A stretch of 39,975 nucleotides of DNA from Sulfurospirillum sp. UBA12182 (GTDB taxonomy: Bacteria; Campylobacterota; Campylobacteria; Campylobacterales; Sulfurospirillaceae), in the NCBI GenBank assembly GCA_002742765.1, contig DLUF01000048.1, positions 1-39,975 on the forward strand, written 5' to 3'. Shown one piece after another: positions 32,631 to 39,975 of the stretch. The translations under genes were made by a program, and so were the position numbers. How positions within the stretch are numbered: the stretch's first letter is position 1; the number at the start of each line of letters is the position of its first letter. The notes beneath the pieces were generated by a model. That model ran no database searches. It had not been told where the DNA came from and saw nothing but the letters and a program-made list of their open reading frames with translations.

Positions 32631-34097
32631 TTGAATAAAAAAGCAATACTAATCATCACTGATGGTATAGGGTATAACGCTTCAGATAAAAACAATGCTT
32701 TTGCTGCTGCAAAAAAACCTACTTATGAAAGACTTTTTAAAGAAGTTCCTTACTCATTGGTAAAAACTTCGGGTTTGAGTGTAGGCCTTCCTGAGGGACA
32801 AATGGGAAATTCTGAAGTAGGGCATATGTGTATAGGAAGTGGAAGAGTTTTATACCAAAATTTAGTGAAGATATCTATGGCGCTGCAAGATGGAAGTTTA
32901 GCTCAAAATAAAGCTTTGTTAAATCTTTTAAATGTTAAAGGAGATATCCATATCGTAGGATTATTGAGCGATGGAGGAGTCCACTCTCACATCGAGCACA
33001 TTCTTGGTTTAGCAAATATTATCAAAGAAAAAGGTAAAAAAGTTTTTATCCATGCGATAACAGATGGTAGAGATGTATCTCCTATATCAGGTGTTAAATA
33101 TCTTAAAGATTTATTAGAAGTGTGTGATGAGATGATTCAATTGGCTTCTATAAGTGGACGTTTCTATACTATGGATAGAGATAACAGATGGGAGAGAGTA
33201 CAAAGAGGTTATGAAGCGATAGCTGAAGCGAAACCATTTTGTAATCAAGAACCTTTAAAATACCTCCAAGAAATGTATGAAAAAGGGATAACAGATGAGT
33301 TTATCGAACCAGTCTCTTTTGGATTTGGTATAAAAGCAGAAGATGGAGTTTTGTTCGCAAACTTTAGAAATGATAGAATGAGAGAAATTTCAAAAGCAAT
33401 TGGTATCGAAGAGTTTAGTGAGTTTTCAAGGAGTGTTATACCAGCTAAGTGTATCACTATGAGTGAGTATGACAGCTCTTATCCTTTTGAAATCATGTTT
33501 GAAGCTAGTATCCCTAAAGATACTTTGAGTGAAGTTGTATCTCGTGCTGGTCTAAAACAATTTCATACAGCAGAAACTGAAAAGTATGCTCATGTTACAT
33601 TTTTCTTCAATGGAGGAATTGAAGAGCCTTTTGTAAATGAAACAAGAGTTTTAATCCCGAGTCCTAAAGTCAAAACATATGACTTACAGCCTCAAATGAG
33701 TGCAAAAGAGGTAGGTGATGAGGTCTTAAAAGCTATGGAACAAAAGTACGATTTTATAGTTGTAAATTTTGCAAATGGCGATATGGTTGGTCATACAGGA
33801 GTTTTTGAAGCAGGAGTAAAAGCTGTTGAAGCCGTAGATGAACAGTTAGGGCGTATCTTTGAAGCAGCAGGAGAAGAGTATTCTATCGTGCTAACAAGTG
33901 ACCATGGCAATTGTGAACAGATGCAAAGTGATACTGGAGATACACTTACAAATCATACAACTTTTGATGTATATTGTTTTGTTAAAGCACAAGGTGTAGA
34001 TAAAGTAAAAAGTGGAGGGCTTAATAACATAGCTCCAACAGTTTTAAAACTAATGGAACTTGAAATTCCATCTGAGATGGATGGACCTTTAGTTTAA
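32631..34097 (+). CDS. gpmI: Cofactor-independent phosphoglycerate mutase GpmI
   Basis: GpmI interconverts 3- and 2-phosphoglycerate with two metal ions (alkaline-phosphatase fold). The 488-residue protein begins with ILIITDGIGYN, has the catalytic Ser in GNSEVGHMCIGSGR, then SDGGVHSHIEH, ITDGRDVSP, the phosphate-binding RFYTMDRDNRWER and the metal ligands of TSDHGNCE. The start is TTG 32631 with GAGGGA 5 nt upstream. fabG follows after 34 nt. The -10 candidate is TAAAAT at 32581-32586. Confidence 0.96.
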   Translation: MNKKAILIITDGIGYNASDKNNAFAAAKKPTYERLFKEVPYSLVKTSGLSVGLPEGQMGNSEVGHMCIGSGRVLYQNLVKISMALQDGSLAQNKALLNLLNVKGDIHIVGLLSDGGVHSHIEHILGLANIIKEKGKKVFIHAITDGRDVSPISGVKYLKDLLEVCDEMIQLASISGRFYTMDRDNRWERVQRGYEAIAEAKPFCNQEPLKYLQEMYEKGITDEFIEPVSFGFGIKAEDGVLFANFRNDRMREISKAIGIEEFSEFSRSVIPAKCITMSEYDSSYPFEIMFEASIPKDTLSEVVSRAGLKQFHTAETEKYAHVTFFFNGGIEEPFVNETRVLIPSPKVKTYDLQPQMSAKEVGDEVLKAMEQKYDFIVVNFANGDMVGHTGVFEAGVKAVEAVDEQLGRIFEAAGEEYSIVLTSDHGNCEQMQSDTGDTLTNHTTFDVYCFVKAQGVDKVKSGGLNNIAPTVLKLMELEIPSEMDGPLV

Positions 34098-34131
34098 GGA
34101 CTTATATACAAATCGAATATTAAGGAAACGA

Positions 34132-34875
34132 ATGAAATTTAGTGGGAAAAATGTTTTAGTAACAGGTGCAGCAAGTGGTATAGGTAAACAAATAGCACTT
34201 ACTTTAGCGCAGTATGGTTTAAAAGTATGGATAAACTATCGCTCACGCCCTGAAGCAGCAGATACTATCAAGGCTGAGATTGAAGCAGCAGGTGGTGTTG
34301 CAGCTGTTATAGGTTTTGATGTTGCGAACGAAGAAGCTTTTATAGAAGGTATAAAAACCATTATCGATAGCGATGGAGAACTCTCTTATCTTGTAAACAA
34401 TGCTGGAATTACAAACGATAAATTAGCACTTCGCATGAAAACAGAAGATTTTACAAGTGTGATAGATATCAATCTTACTTCAGCTTTTGTTGGTTGTAGA
34501 GAAGCTTTAAAACTTATGAGCAAACAGAGGTTTGGAAGTGTAGTAAATATCGCTTCTATTGTTGGTGAAACAGGTAATGCTGGTCAAGTAAATTACTCTG
34601 CAAGTAAGGGTGGGTTAATTGCTATGACAAAAAGTTTTGCTCTTGAAGGAAGTGCAAGAGGGATAAGATACAACGCTGTAACACCAGGTTTTATCGCTAC
34701 TGAGATGACAGATAAGCTTAGTGAAGAAATCAAAGAAACGTATACTTCAAAAATTCCATTGAAAAGATTTGGTAATCCCCAAGATATAGCTGAAGCAGTT
34801 GCCTTTTTATTGAGTGATAGTGCCTCATATATCACAGGAGAAGTTTTGAAGGTTAATGGTGGAATGTACATGTAA
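34132..34875 (+). CDS. fabG: 3-oxoacyl-ACP reductase FabG
   Basis: FabG is an NADPH-dependent reductase of fatty-acid elongation, 247 residues, short-chain dehydrogenase fold. GAASGIGK binds the cofactor, LVNNAGIT follows, and the catalytic Ser (NIASI), Tyr and Lys (YSASKGG) are all in order. The C-terminal segment ASYITGEVLKVNGGMYM is typical. The ATG has AAGGA upstream. Its position before acpP and fabF confirms the pathway. Confidence 0.96.
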   Translation: MKFSGKNVLVTGAASGIGKQIALTLAQYGLKVWINYRSRPEAADTIKAEIEAAGGVAAVIGFDVANEEAFIEGIKTIIDSDGELSYLVNNAGITNDKLALRMKTEDFTSVIDINLTSAFVGCREALKLMSKQRFGSVVNIASIVGETGNAGQVNYSASKGGLIAMTKSFALEGSARGIRYNAVTPGFIATEMTDKLSEEIKETYTSKIPLKRFGNPQDIAEAVAFLLSDSASYITGEVLKVNGGMYM

Positions 34876-34923
34876 TGACTGTGAGTTCTCGACTTCGAGT
34901 ACAAACTTTTAAGATTATTTTGG

Positions 34924-34929
34924 TAAAAT
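34924..34929 (+). promoter_or_regulatory. -10 box of acpP
   Basis: TTGGTAAAAT is a TAAAAT hexamer with T-rich sequence before it, 30 nt upstream of the acpP ATG, in the 84-nt gap behind fabG. It would allow the separate strong expression usual for acyl carrier protein. Confidence 0.5.
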
Positions 34930-34959
34930 AAGGCGAAAATTTATATTAAGGAGCTGTTT

Positions 34960-35190
34960 ATGGCACTATTTGATGATGTTAAAGAAGTTGTGGTTGAGCA
35001 ACTAAATGTTAATCCTGACGAAGTAAAAGAAGAGTCTAAATTTGTAGAAGATTTGGGTGCAGATTCACTAGATGTTGTTGAACTTGTTATGGCATTAGAA
35101 GAAAAATTTGATATCGAAATTCCTGATACAGATGCAGAAAAAATTGCAACAGTAGGCGATGCTATAAAATATATCGAAGACCATCAGTAG
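34960..35190 (+). CDS. acpP: Acyl carrier protein
   Basis: This is the 76-residue acidic carrier for fatty-acid intermediates. The phosphopantetheine attachment Ser is in [10 protein letters not shown] at about residue 36-37, followed by the recognition helix ([14 protein letters not shown]). The ATG has AAGGAG upstream. It is flanked by fabG and fabF, and a partial terminator follows the stop. Confidence 0.97.
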   Translation: MALFDDVKEVVVEQLNVNPDEVKEESKFVEDLGADSLDVVELVMALEEKFDIEIPDTDAEKIATVGDAIKYIEDHQ

Positions 35191-35192
35191 AT

Positions 35193-35216
35193 AAAAAGGC
35201 CCTTTGGGGCTTTTTT
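35193..35216 (+). terminator. Terminator-like hairpin between acpP and fabF
   Basis: AAAAAGGCCC pairs with GGGGCTTTTT across a 3-nt loop with one G-G mismatch and is followed by more T residues. It would end some acpP transcripts and leave reduced read-through into fabF and accA. Confidence 0.65.
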
Positions 35217-35245
35217 ATTTGATTAAAACTAAAGAGGAGATTTTT

Positions 35246-36454
35246 TTGAGAAGAGTAGTAGTTACTGGAATAGGAATGATAAATTCAGTTGGATTGGATA
35301 AAGAGAGTTCTTTTAAGGCCATAGTAAATGGTGAATGTGGCATTAAAAGTATTTCATCGTTTGATACTGAGCAACACTCTGTAAAGATTGCTGGTGAGAT
35401 TACAGATTTTGATCCTAATACAGTAATGAACCCAAAAGAAGTGAAAAAAGCAGATAGATTTATTCAACTAGGTCTTGCAGCAGCAAAAGAAGCTTTTGCC
35501 GATGCAAAGTTTGAAAGCATTCATCCTGAATCTTTTGGAGTAAGTTCTGCTTCTGGAATAGGTGGATTACCTACTATCGAAAAACATGCTGTTATAAATT
35601 TTGAAAAAGGACCGAGAAGAATTTCACCATTTTTTATTCCCTCAGCTCTTATCAATATGTTAGGTGGGATTGTTTCTATTGAGTATGGACTTAAAGGTCC
35701 AAATCTCTCTTCCGTTACAGCTTGTGCAGCAGGTACTCATGCTATCGGGGAAGCGGCTAAAACTATCATTCTTGGTGGAGCAGATAAGATGCTAGTTGTT
35801 GGTGCAGAAGCTGCGATTTGTGAAGTAGGAATCGGTGGCTTTGCTGCTATGAAAGCATTGTCAACGAGAAATGATGATCCTAAAAAAGCTTCTCGTCCAT
35901 TTGATAAAGCAAGAGATGGTTTTGTGATGGGAGAGGGAGCTGGAGCATTGGTTCTTGAAACTTATGAAGATGCACTTGCTCGTGGGGCACATATCTATGC
36001 TGAAGTTGTAGGTTTTGGCGAGAGTGGTGATGCAAATCACATCACATCTCCATCTCTTGATGGTCCACTTCGTGCTATGAAAGCGGCATTAAAAATGGCT
36101 GGAAATCCAGTTATTGATTATATTAATGCTCATGGAACAAGTACTCCAGCAAATGATAAAAACGAAACTGCTGCTATAAAAGAAGCTTTTGGAGAAAATG
36201 TACCAGTTGTGAGTTCAACCAAAGGACAAATCGGACATTGTTTAGGTGCTGCAGGAGCGATTGAAGCTGTTATCTGCCTTATGGCTATGCGTGATAGTAT
36301 CATTCCTCCAACAATTAATCAAGAAGAAGCAGACGAAGATTGTTCTTTAGATTATGTACCAAATGTAGCGAGAAAATCAGAGCTAACTTATATCATGAGT
36401 AACTCTTTTGGATTTGGTGGCACGAACGGTTCTGTAATATTTAAAAAGATTTAA
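35246..36454 (+). CDS. fabF: 3-oxoacyl-ACP synthase II FabF
   Basis: FabF is a condensing enzyme of fatty-acid elongation. The catalytic Cys is in TACAAGTHAIG, and the two His are in NAHGTSTPAND and GQIGHCLGAAGA. NSFGFGGTNG closes the active site. The start is TTG 35246 because GAGGAG lies 6 nt before it and RRVVVTGIGM is the normal N-terminus. The frame stays open back to 35204, but that stretch is the acpP terminator. The length of about 402 residues is normal for the family. Confidence 0.96.
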   Translation: MRRVVVTGIGMINSVGLDKESSFKAIVNGECGIKSISSFDTEQHSVKIAGEITDFDPNTVMNPKEVKKADRFIQLGLAAAKEAFADAKFESIHPESFGVSSASGIGGLPTIEKHAVINFEKGPRRISPFFIPSALINMLGGIVSIEYGLKGPNLSSVTACAAGTHAIGEAAKTIILGGADKMLVVGAEAAICEVGIGGFAAMKALSTRNDDPKKASRPFDKARDGFVMGEGAGALVLETYEDALARGAHIYAEVVGFGESGDANHITSPSLDGPLRAMKAALKMAGNPVIDYINAHGTSTPANDKNETAAIKEAFGENVPVVSSTKGQIGHCLGAAGAIEAVICLMAMRDSIIPPTINQEEADEDCSLDYVPNVARKSELTYIMSNSFGFGGTNGSVIFKKI

Positions 36455-36463
36455 GGTTAGTTA

Positions 36464-37399
36464 GTGGCTATATATTTAGACTTTGAAAACAGTATAAAAC
36501 AGATAGATGAAGATATCGCTTCAGCACGTATCAAGGCAGATACTCACGCTGTTGAAATCTTAGAAAAAGAGTTAGAAAAAGAAGTTCAAAAGACTTATAA
36601 AAATTTGACTGATTATCAAAAATTGCAACTTGCTCGCCATCCTGATCGCCCCTATGCAATAGATTATATTAGATTGCTTTTAAAAGATTCTTATGAAATT
36701 CATGGGGATAGAGCCTTTGCAGATGACAAAGCAATCATCTGCTATATTGGCTATCTAAATGAAAGAAAAGTAGTTGTTATAGGAGAACAAAAGGGAAGGG
36801 GCACTAAAAATAAACTCAAAAGAAATTTTGGAATGCCCCACCCTGAAGGTTATAGAAAAGCACTTCGAGTTGCAAAACTAGCAGAAAAGTTTGATTTACC
36901 GATTTTGTTCTTAGTTGATACTCCAGGTGCATATCCTGGCCTTGGTGCAGAAGAGAGAGGACAAAGTGAAGCAATCGCTAGAAACCTTTATGAACTAAGT
37001 AAGCTAAACACAAAGAGTGTTTCGGTTGTTATAGGCGAAGGTGGTAGTGGAGGTGCATTGGCTATTGGTGTGGCTGATAGAGTTGCGATGATGCGTTATT
37101 CTGTTTTTTCTGTTATCTCTCCTGAAGGATGTGCAGCGATACTATGGAATGACCCTTCTAAACAAGAAAATGCTACAAAAGCTATGAAAATTACTGCTGA
37201 AGATTTAAAAGAATTAAACTTGATTGATGATGTTATCGAAGAGCCTATTGTGGGTGCTCACAGAGATAAGTTGGCTGCTGCAACTGCTTTGGGTGAATAT
37301 TTCATTAAATCACTTGAAGAGCTAGATAAATTAAGCGATAAAGAAAGATTAGATAAAAGATATCAAAGAATTTGCTCAATGGGAGCATATAGCGAGTGA
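36464..37399 (+). CDS. accA: Acetyl-CoA carboxylase carboxyltransferase subunit alpha
   Basis: AccA transfers the carboxyl group from biotin to acetyl-CoA with AccD, producing malonyl-CoA for fatty-acid synthesis. The 311-residue protein has a helical N-terminal part, then the crotonase-like core with [17 protein letters not shown] and the oxyanion-hole glycines in [12 protein letters not shown], then PEGCAAILW. The start is GTG 36464, 9 nt after fabF. It ends the operon and is followed by a strong hairpin. Confidence 0.96.
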   Translation: MAIYLDFENSIKQIDEDIASARIKADTHAVEILEKELEKEVQKTYKNLTDYQKLQLARHPDRPYAIDYIRLLLKDSYEIHGDRAFADDKAIICYIGYLNERKVVVIGEQKGRGTKNKLKRNFGMPHPEGYRKALRVAKLAEKFDLPILFLVDTPGAYPGLGAEERGQSEAIARNLYELSKLNTKSVSVVIGEGGSGGALAIGVADRVAMMRYSVFSVISPEGCAAILWNDPSKQENATKAMKITAEDLKELNLIDDVIEEPIVGAHRDKLAAATALGEYFIKSLEELDKLSDKERLDKRYQRICSMGAYSE

Positions 37400-37404
37400 T
37401 AAAA

Positions 37405-37436
37405 AAAGGAAGAGGATTTTTTCTTTCTCTTCCTTT
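37405..37436. terminator. Bidirectional terminator between accA and the cytochrome genes
   Basis: AAAGGAAGAG pairs with CTCTTCCTTT as a perfect 10-bp stem around a 12-nt loop. It lies directly after accA and 12 nt beyond the stop of the convergent cytochrome c gene, with A/T tails on both sides. Confidence 0.75.
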
Positions 37437-37448
37437 GCTTCTTTTTAA

Positions 37449-37853
37449 CTACCAACCTCTTACTATGTTATGGCAGTCTGTACAGGCTTTTACGATATCT
37501 GTAAAGGCATCATGGGCTTTACGCATATCTTTTAGTGTTACATAAGTTGTTAACTCTTCTATCGCATTATCGATACGATTAGAAGTAATCAAAGCGATAT
37601 TTTCCATTTGTTGTTTACCTTTTGGAAGAATCTCTTTAATCACTTTTCTCTCATGATATATCTTGTTTTCTGCTTTTATTTGTTCTGCCCCGTATTTTAC
37701 TAATTCTAAATTGTTATATAGAAAACCTTTTTGGATATTAGACAAGCCACTTTCCATCCCTATCATGGTTTTTGAGTTAAGCTCTTTATAGTCTTCTCCA
37801 AAAGAGAATGTAAAGGCACATGCAAGAAGAAGTATAGATTTAAATAGTTTCAT
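37449..37853 (-). CDS. Cytochrome c'-like monoheme protein
   Basis: This is a 134-residue exported heme protein. A signal peptide (KSILLLACAFTFSFG) precedes a helical body. The single heme motif CTDCH is only a few residues from the C-terminus, as in class II cytochromes c (four-helix cytochrome c' type). The axial ligand opposite the His cannot be assigned from sequence. It lies downstream of the bc1 genes with a 56-nt gap, so it may be co-expressed as a periplasmic electron carrier or small-ligand (NO/CO) binder; both are inference. The ATG has AAGGA upstream. Confidence 0.85.
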   Translation of the reverse strand: MKLFKSILLLACAFTFSFGEDYKELNSKTMIGMESGLSNIQKGFLYNNLELVKYGAEQIKAENKIYHERKVIKEILPKGKQQMENIALITSNRIDNAIEELTTYVTLKDMRKAHDAFTDIVKACTDCHNIVRGW

Positions 37854-37909
37854 TTTGTATCCTTTTATTTAATGATAAAAAGGAGAGCCTCTTAGACTCT
37901 CCTTATAGA

Positions 37910-38776
37910 TTAATGGACTTCTCTCCAGATTTTAATTTTCCAAAGGTAAGCTAAGATAGTAAAGATAATCATGAAACCAAGGACTTTAGGTCCAAGAGCT
38001 TCTCTCTCTGCTTTTTTTCTATCCCCAACTTCTTCAAGATAAGAGATAACTTTTTCTTGAGAATCTTGTGTAAGACCTACTCTAGGCATTGAAGTGCCAG
38101 GGAGGTGTTTTTGAGGATTATTGATAAATGTTTCCAAATACTCAGCACCTTTTGCTCTAATCATCATAGATAAATCAGGAGGAGTTGTACCCATATATTT
38201 TGCTAAGGGTTCATCTTCACTTGCGCTATAACGATTTGCGTATTTAAGGTCATGACATCTTTGACAAGCATCTTCATATACTATCTCTTTACTCACATCA
38301 GTAGGTGCGATAGATTGAAGGTAAGCTATGATATTTGCCACTTCTTCTTCTATATCACCACCAAGTCCATAAAAAGGAGTCATTGGATGGAGTTTTGTTT
38401 CATTAAATTTATGTTCAACTTTCAGTGCATGTGTTGGGTTTTTGATAAGTTCAGCTAAGAAGTTTTCATCATACAACACACCAGCTGTACTAAGATCTGG
38501 TGGGACAACACCAAATGTTTCAGAAGCAGTTACAGCGTCCATTGGTGCTTCCATACCTTGTGATTTTAAGCCATGACAACCTATACAGCCAGCATCCATG
38601 AATTGAGTTGCGCCTAGAGTTGAATCACCTTGTCTTGTTTTTCTTGGTAAATCACTAAATTTAAAATCAGCAGGAGCAACATGCGGATGCATTTGGGAGT
38701 GAGCAAATGGTTCAACACCCCAGTATACAACAGCTGTAAAAAAGATTACTACAAATAGGATTTTTATCTCTCTCAT
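37910..38776 (-). CDS. petC: Diheme cytochrome c1 subunit of the bc1 complex
   Basis: This is a membrane-anchored cytochrome c subunit that takes electrons from the Rieske protein. The 288 residues have an N-terminal helix, two cytochrome c domains with heme motifs CIGCH (about residue 65) and CQRCH (about residue 170), Met-containing segments suited to axial ligation (HPMTPF, TSMPRVG) and a C-terminal membrane anchor (FMIIFTILAYLW). The tandem diheme form is the Campylobacterota type rather than classical monoheme cytochrome c1. Its ATG overlaps the cytochrome b stop by 4 nt. Confidence 0.92.
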   Translation of the reverse strand: MREIKILFVVIFFTAVVYWGVEPFAHSQMHPHVAPADFKFSDLPRKTRQGDSTLGATQFMDAGCIGCHGLKSQGMEAPMDAVTASETFGVVPPDLSTAGVLYDENFLAELIKNPTHALKVEHKFNETKLHPMTPFYGLGGDIEEEVANIIAYLQSIAPTDVSKEIVYEDACQRCHDLKYANRYSASEDEPLAKYMGTTPPDLSMMIRAKGAEYLETFINNPQKHLPGTSMPRVGLTQDSQEKVISYLEEVGDRKKAEREALGPKVLGFMIIFTILAYLWKIKIWREVH

Positions 38777-39975
38777 TTTGCACTCCTTGCATCGCTTTTA
38801 GTTATAAATGGAAGAATTACAAAGAGTAAGATAAATGCCATTGCGGCAACAAAGCCAACCCAAGCATTGATTCCTGTTGGAGGTAATTTTCCATATACAG
38901 TAAGCACTATCATATCAATTAAAAGTACCCAGAACCAAATCATAAAACGAGGACGTTTATGTGCAGGAGCAACTCTAGGGTCTCTATCTAGGAATGGAAG
39001 GAGCATAAAGATAACATTTGCAAATCCAAATGCCATTAAACCTATATCCATAGCTGCTATTGGTCCTACATCAAAGAAGAAACCTCTTAGAACTTCATAA
39101 CTCCATAAGAAGTACCACTCAGGGTAGATATGAGCTGGAGTTTTAAGTGCATTTGCAGGTTCAAAGTTAATAGGATCCATTGCAAAGTTAAAGTGATAGA
39201 ATGTTAGATAAAAATAGAAAGTTAAGAATGCACCAGCAACAAAGAAATCTTTTGATAAGAAAACTGGCCAAAATGGTACAACTTTAGAGTTCTTTTTATC
39301 TCCTGCTAGAAACTTTTCAGCTTCTGCATCAAAGTCTATATCTTCACCCTCTTGATTGTTTACATGAGGAATTCTAAGTGAGTAGAAATGAACAGCTATT
39401 AAAAGGATGATTACTAATGGTAGGAGAAGTACATGTAACATAAAAAATCTTGTTAATGTAGCATCAGCAACTGTAAAGTCACCTCTAATCCATACTACAA
39501 GCGCATCACCTATAACAGGGATTCCACCAAACAAGTTTGTGATAACTTGTGCAGCCCAGTAACTCATCTGACCCCATGGAAGCATATAACCACTGAATGC
39601 TTCAGCAGAGAAGATGCCAAATAGAGCCATACCAGTGAGCCATATCATCTCACGACCTTTTTTATAAGAGCCATAATAGATTCCTGTGAACATATGGATA
39701 TAGATAACAAGAAAGATTGCAGATGCTGCAACTCCATGCATATGTCTCCATAGCCAGCCATATTCCACCTCTTGCATGATAGTATAGTTTACACTATCAA
39801 ATGCTAAGTTTACATCTGGTTTATAGTACATTAAAAGGAAAATACCTGAAATAACAAGTATCTTAAATAAAACTACCAACACAACTCCCATAGCCCAGAG
39901 AAAGTTGATATCTTTTGGAATCCAATATTCTGTCATTAAGACTTTTGTGAGTTTTTTTACAGCCAGACGTTGATC
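38773..39975 (-). CDS. petB: Cytochrome b of the bc1 complex (5' end outside the window)
   Basis: This is the membrane cytochrome b that holds the quinol oxidation and reduction sites. The heme-ligand His pairs lie in WRHMHG/IYIHMF and FMLHVLLLP/IAVHFYS. The quinol-site PEWY motif is in IYPEWYFLWS, and there are about eight helices. An ATG exists at 39936, but the frame stays open to the window edge and the upstream codons read DQRLAVKKLTKVL, a normal cytochrome b N-terminal segment. The true start therefore lies beyond 39975 and the gene is partial. A Rieske gene is expected further upstream. Confidence 0.95.
   Translation of the reverse strand, partial: DQRLAVKKLTKVLMTEYWIPKDINFLWAMGVVLVVLFKILVISGIFLLMYYKPDVNLAFDSVNYTIMQEVEYGWLWRHMHGVAASAIFLVIYIHMFTGIYYGSYKKGREMIWLTGMALFGIFSAEAFSGYMLPWGQMSYWAAQVITNLFGGIPVIGDALVVWIRGDFTVADATLTRFFMLHVLLLPLVIILLIAVHFYSLRIPHVNNQEGEDIDFDAEAEKFLAGDKKNSKVVPFWPVFLSKDFFVAGAFLTFYFYLTFYHFNFAMDPINFEPANALKTPAHIYPEWYFLWSYEVLRGFFFDVGPIAAMDIGLMAFGFANVIFMLLPFLDRDPRVAPAHKRPRFMIWFWVLLIDMIVLTVYGKLPPTGINAWVGFVAAMAFILLFVILPFITKSDARSAK

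Larger units (their letters stand above)
7159..39437. repeat. Dispersed palindrome TTTACATGTAAA (core TACATGTA), 17 copies
   Basis: The core begins at 7161, 7531, 7561, 8123, 13162, 15137, 17072, 17718, 18460, 21143, 26710, 27434, 27966, 30511, 30808, 34867 and 39430. Eleven copies extend to TTACATGTAA and seven to TTTACATGTAAA (7159, 8121, 15135, 17716, 26708, 27432, 30509). The copies at 27434 (leader of the reductase operon) and possibly the fabG 3' end at 34867 touch non-coding DNA; the rest are inside genes. In most genes it reads Leu-His-Val-Lys, but other frames occur, as in LTCK. Confidence 0.85.

Noticed and set aside
35204-35245. N-terminal extension of FabF
   Set aside because: The extension would translate the acpP terminator hairpin; TTG 35246 has a strong GAGGAG and gives the standard N-terminus.
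1-39975. CRISPR arrays, insertion sequences, prophage or integrative elements
   Set aside because: No regularly spaced direct repeats, transposase, integrase or phage structural genes were seen; the window reads as core chromosome.

Overview
The window is a low-GC bacterial chromosome segment that reads as Campylobacterota, most likely a free-living Sulfurimonas-like organism. The evidence is protein character only: a CiaB-family protein, a cytochrome bc1 complex with a diheme cytochrome c1, the gpmI-fabG-acpP-fabF-accA order, several TTG starts behind strong ribosome-binding sites, and T-rich promoters with TATAAT-like -10 boxes. I see no insertion sequence, prophage, CRISPR array or integrase.

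Layout. (1) 1-12489 is a phosphate-starvation island. On the minus strand lie phoU-phoB-phoR, a thioesterase and a glycosyltransferase, a chemoreceptor (MCP), and pstS-pstC-pstA-pstB. Divergent from phoU is a two-domain acyltransferase resembling the bifunctional ornithine-lipid synthase OlsF. Four start regions (phoU, the OlsF-like gene, the MCP and pstS) share the same architecture: GTT-N8-GTAAT, then 10 nt, then a -10 hexamer fitting TANWWT. I read this as the Pho box. (2) 12491-21809 holds a DUF2062 protein, an OmpR-type two-component pair, a degenerate-GGDEF/PilZ protein, the CiaB-like zincin with a Cys-rich lipoprotein, a ClC channel/antiporter and an EAL-CBS-GGDEF protein. (3) 21875-26256 holds a LysE-type exporter and a ProV-ProW-ProX glycine betaine importer, divergent from a MerR-type regulator with a palindromic operator candidate between them. 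(4) 26377-30098 holds tRNA-Phe, exonuclease III, a double-cubane-cluster reductase with its ATPase activator behind a structured leader, a 55-residue gene missed by ordinary ORF length cut-offs, and a cold-shock protein. (5) 30283-37399 holds murD-mraY, gpmI and a fatty-acid synthesis run. (6) 37449-39975 holds a cytochrome c'-like protein, cytochrome c1 and cytochrome b; the last runs off the right edge.

The most coherent biology is the phosphate island. Sensing and regulation (PhoR, PhoB, PhoU), high-affinity uptake (Pst), a probable switch to phosphorus-free membrane lipid (OlsF-like) and a chemoreceptor appear to answer to one cis-element. A second genome-scale signal is the palindrome TACATGTA. 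It occurs 17 times, 11 of them as TTACATGTAA and 7 as TTTACATGTAAA, almost always inside genes, where roughly one or two copies of the 8-mer would be expected.
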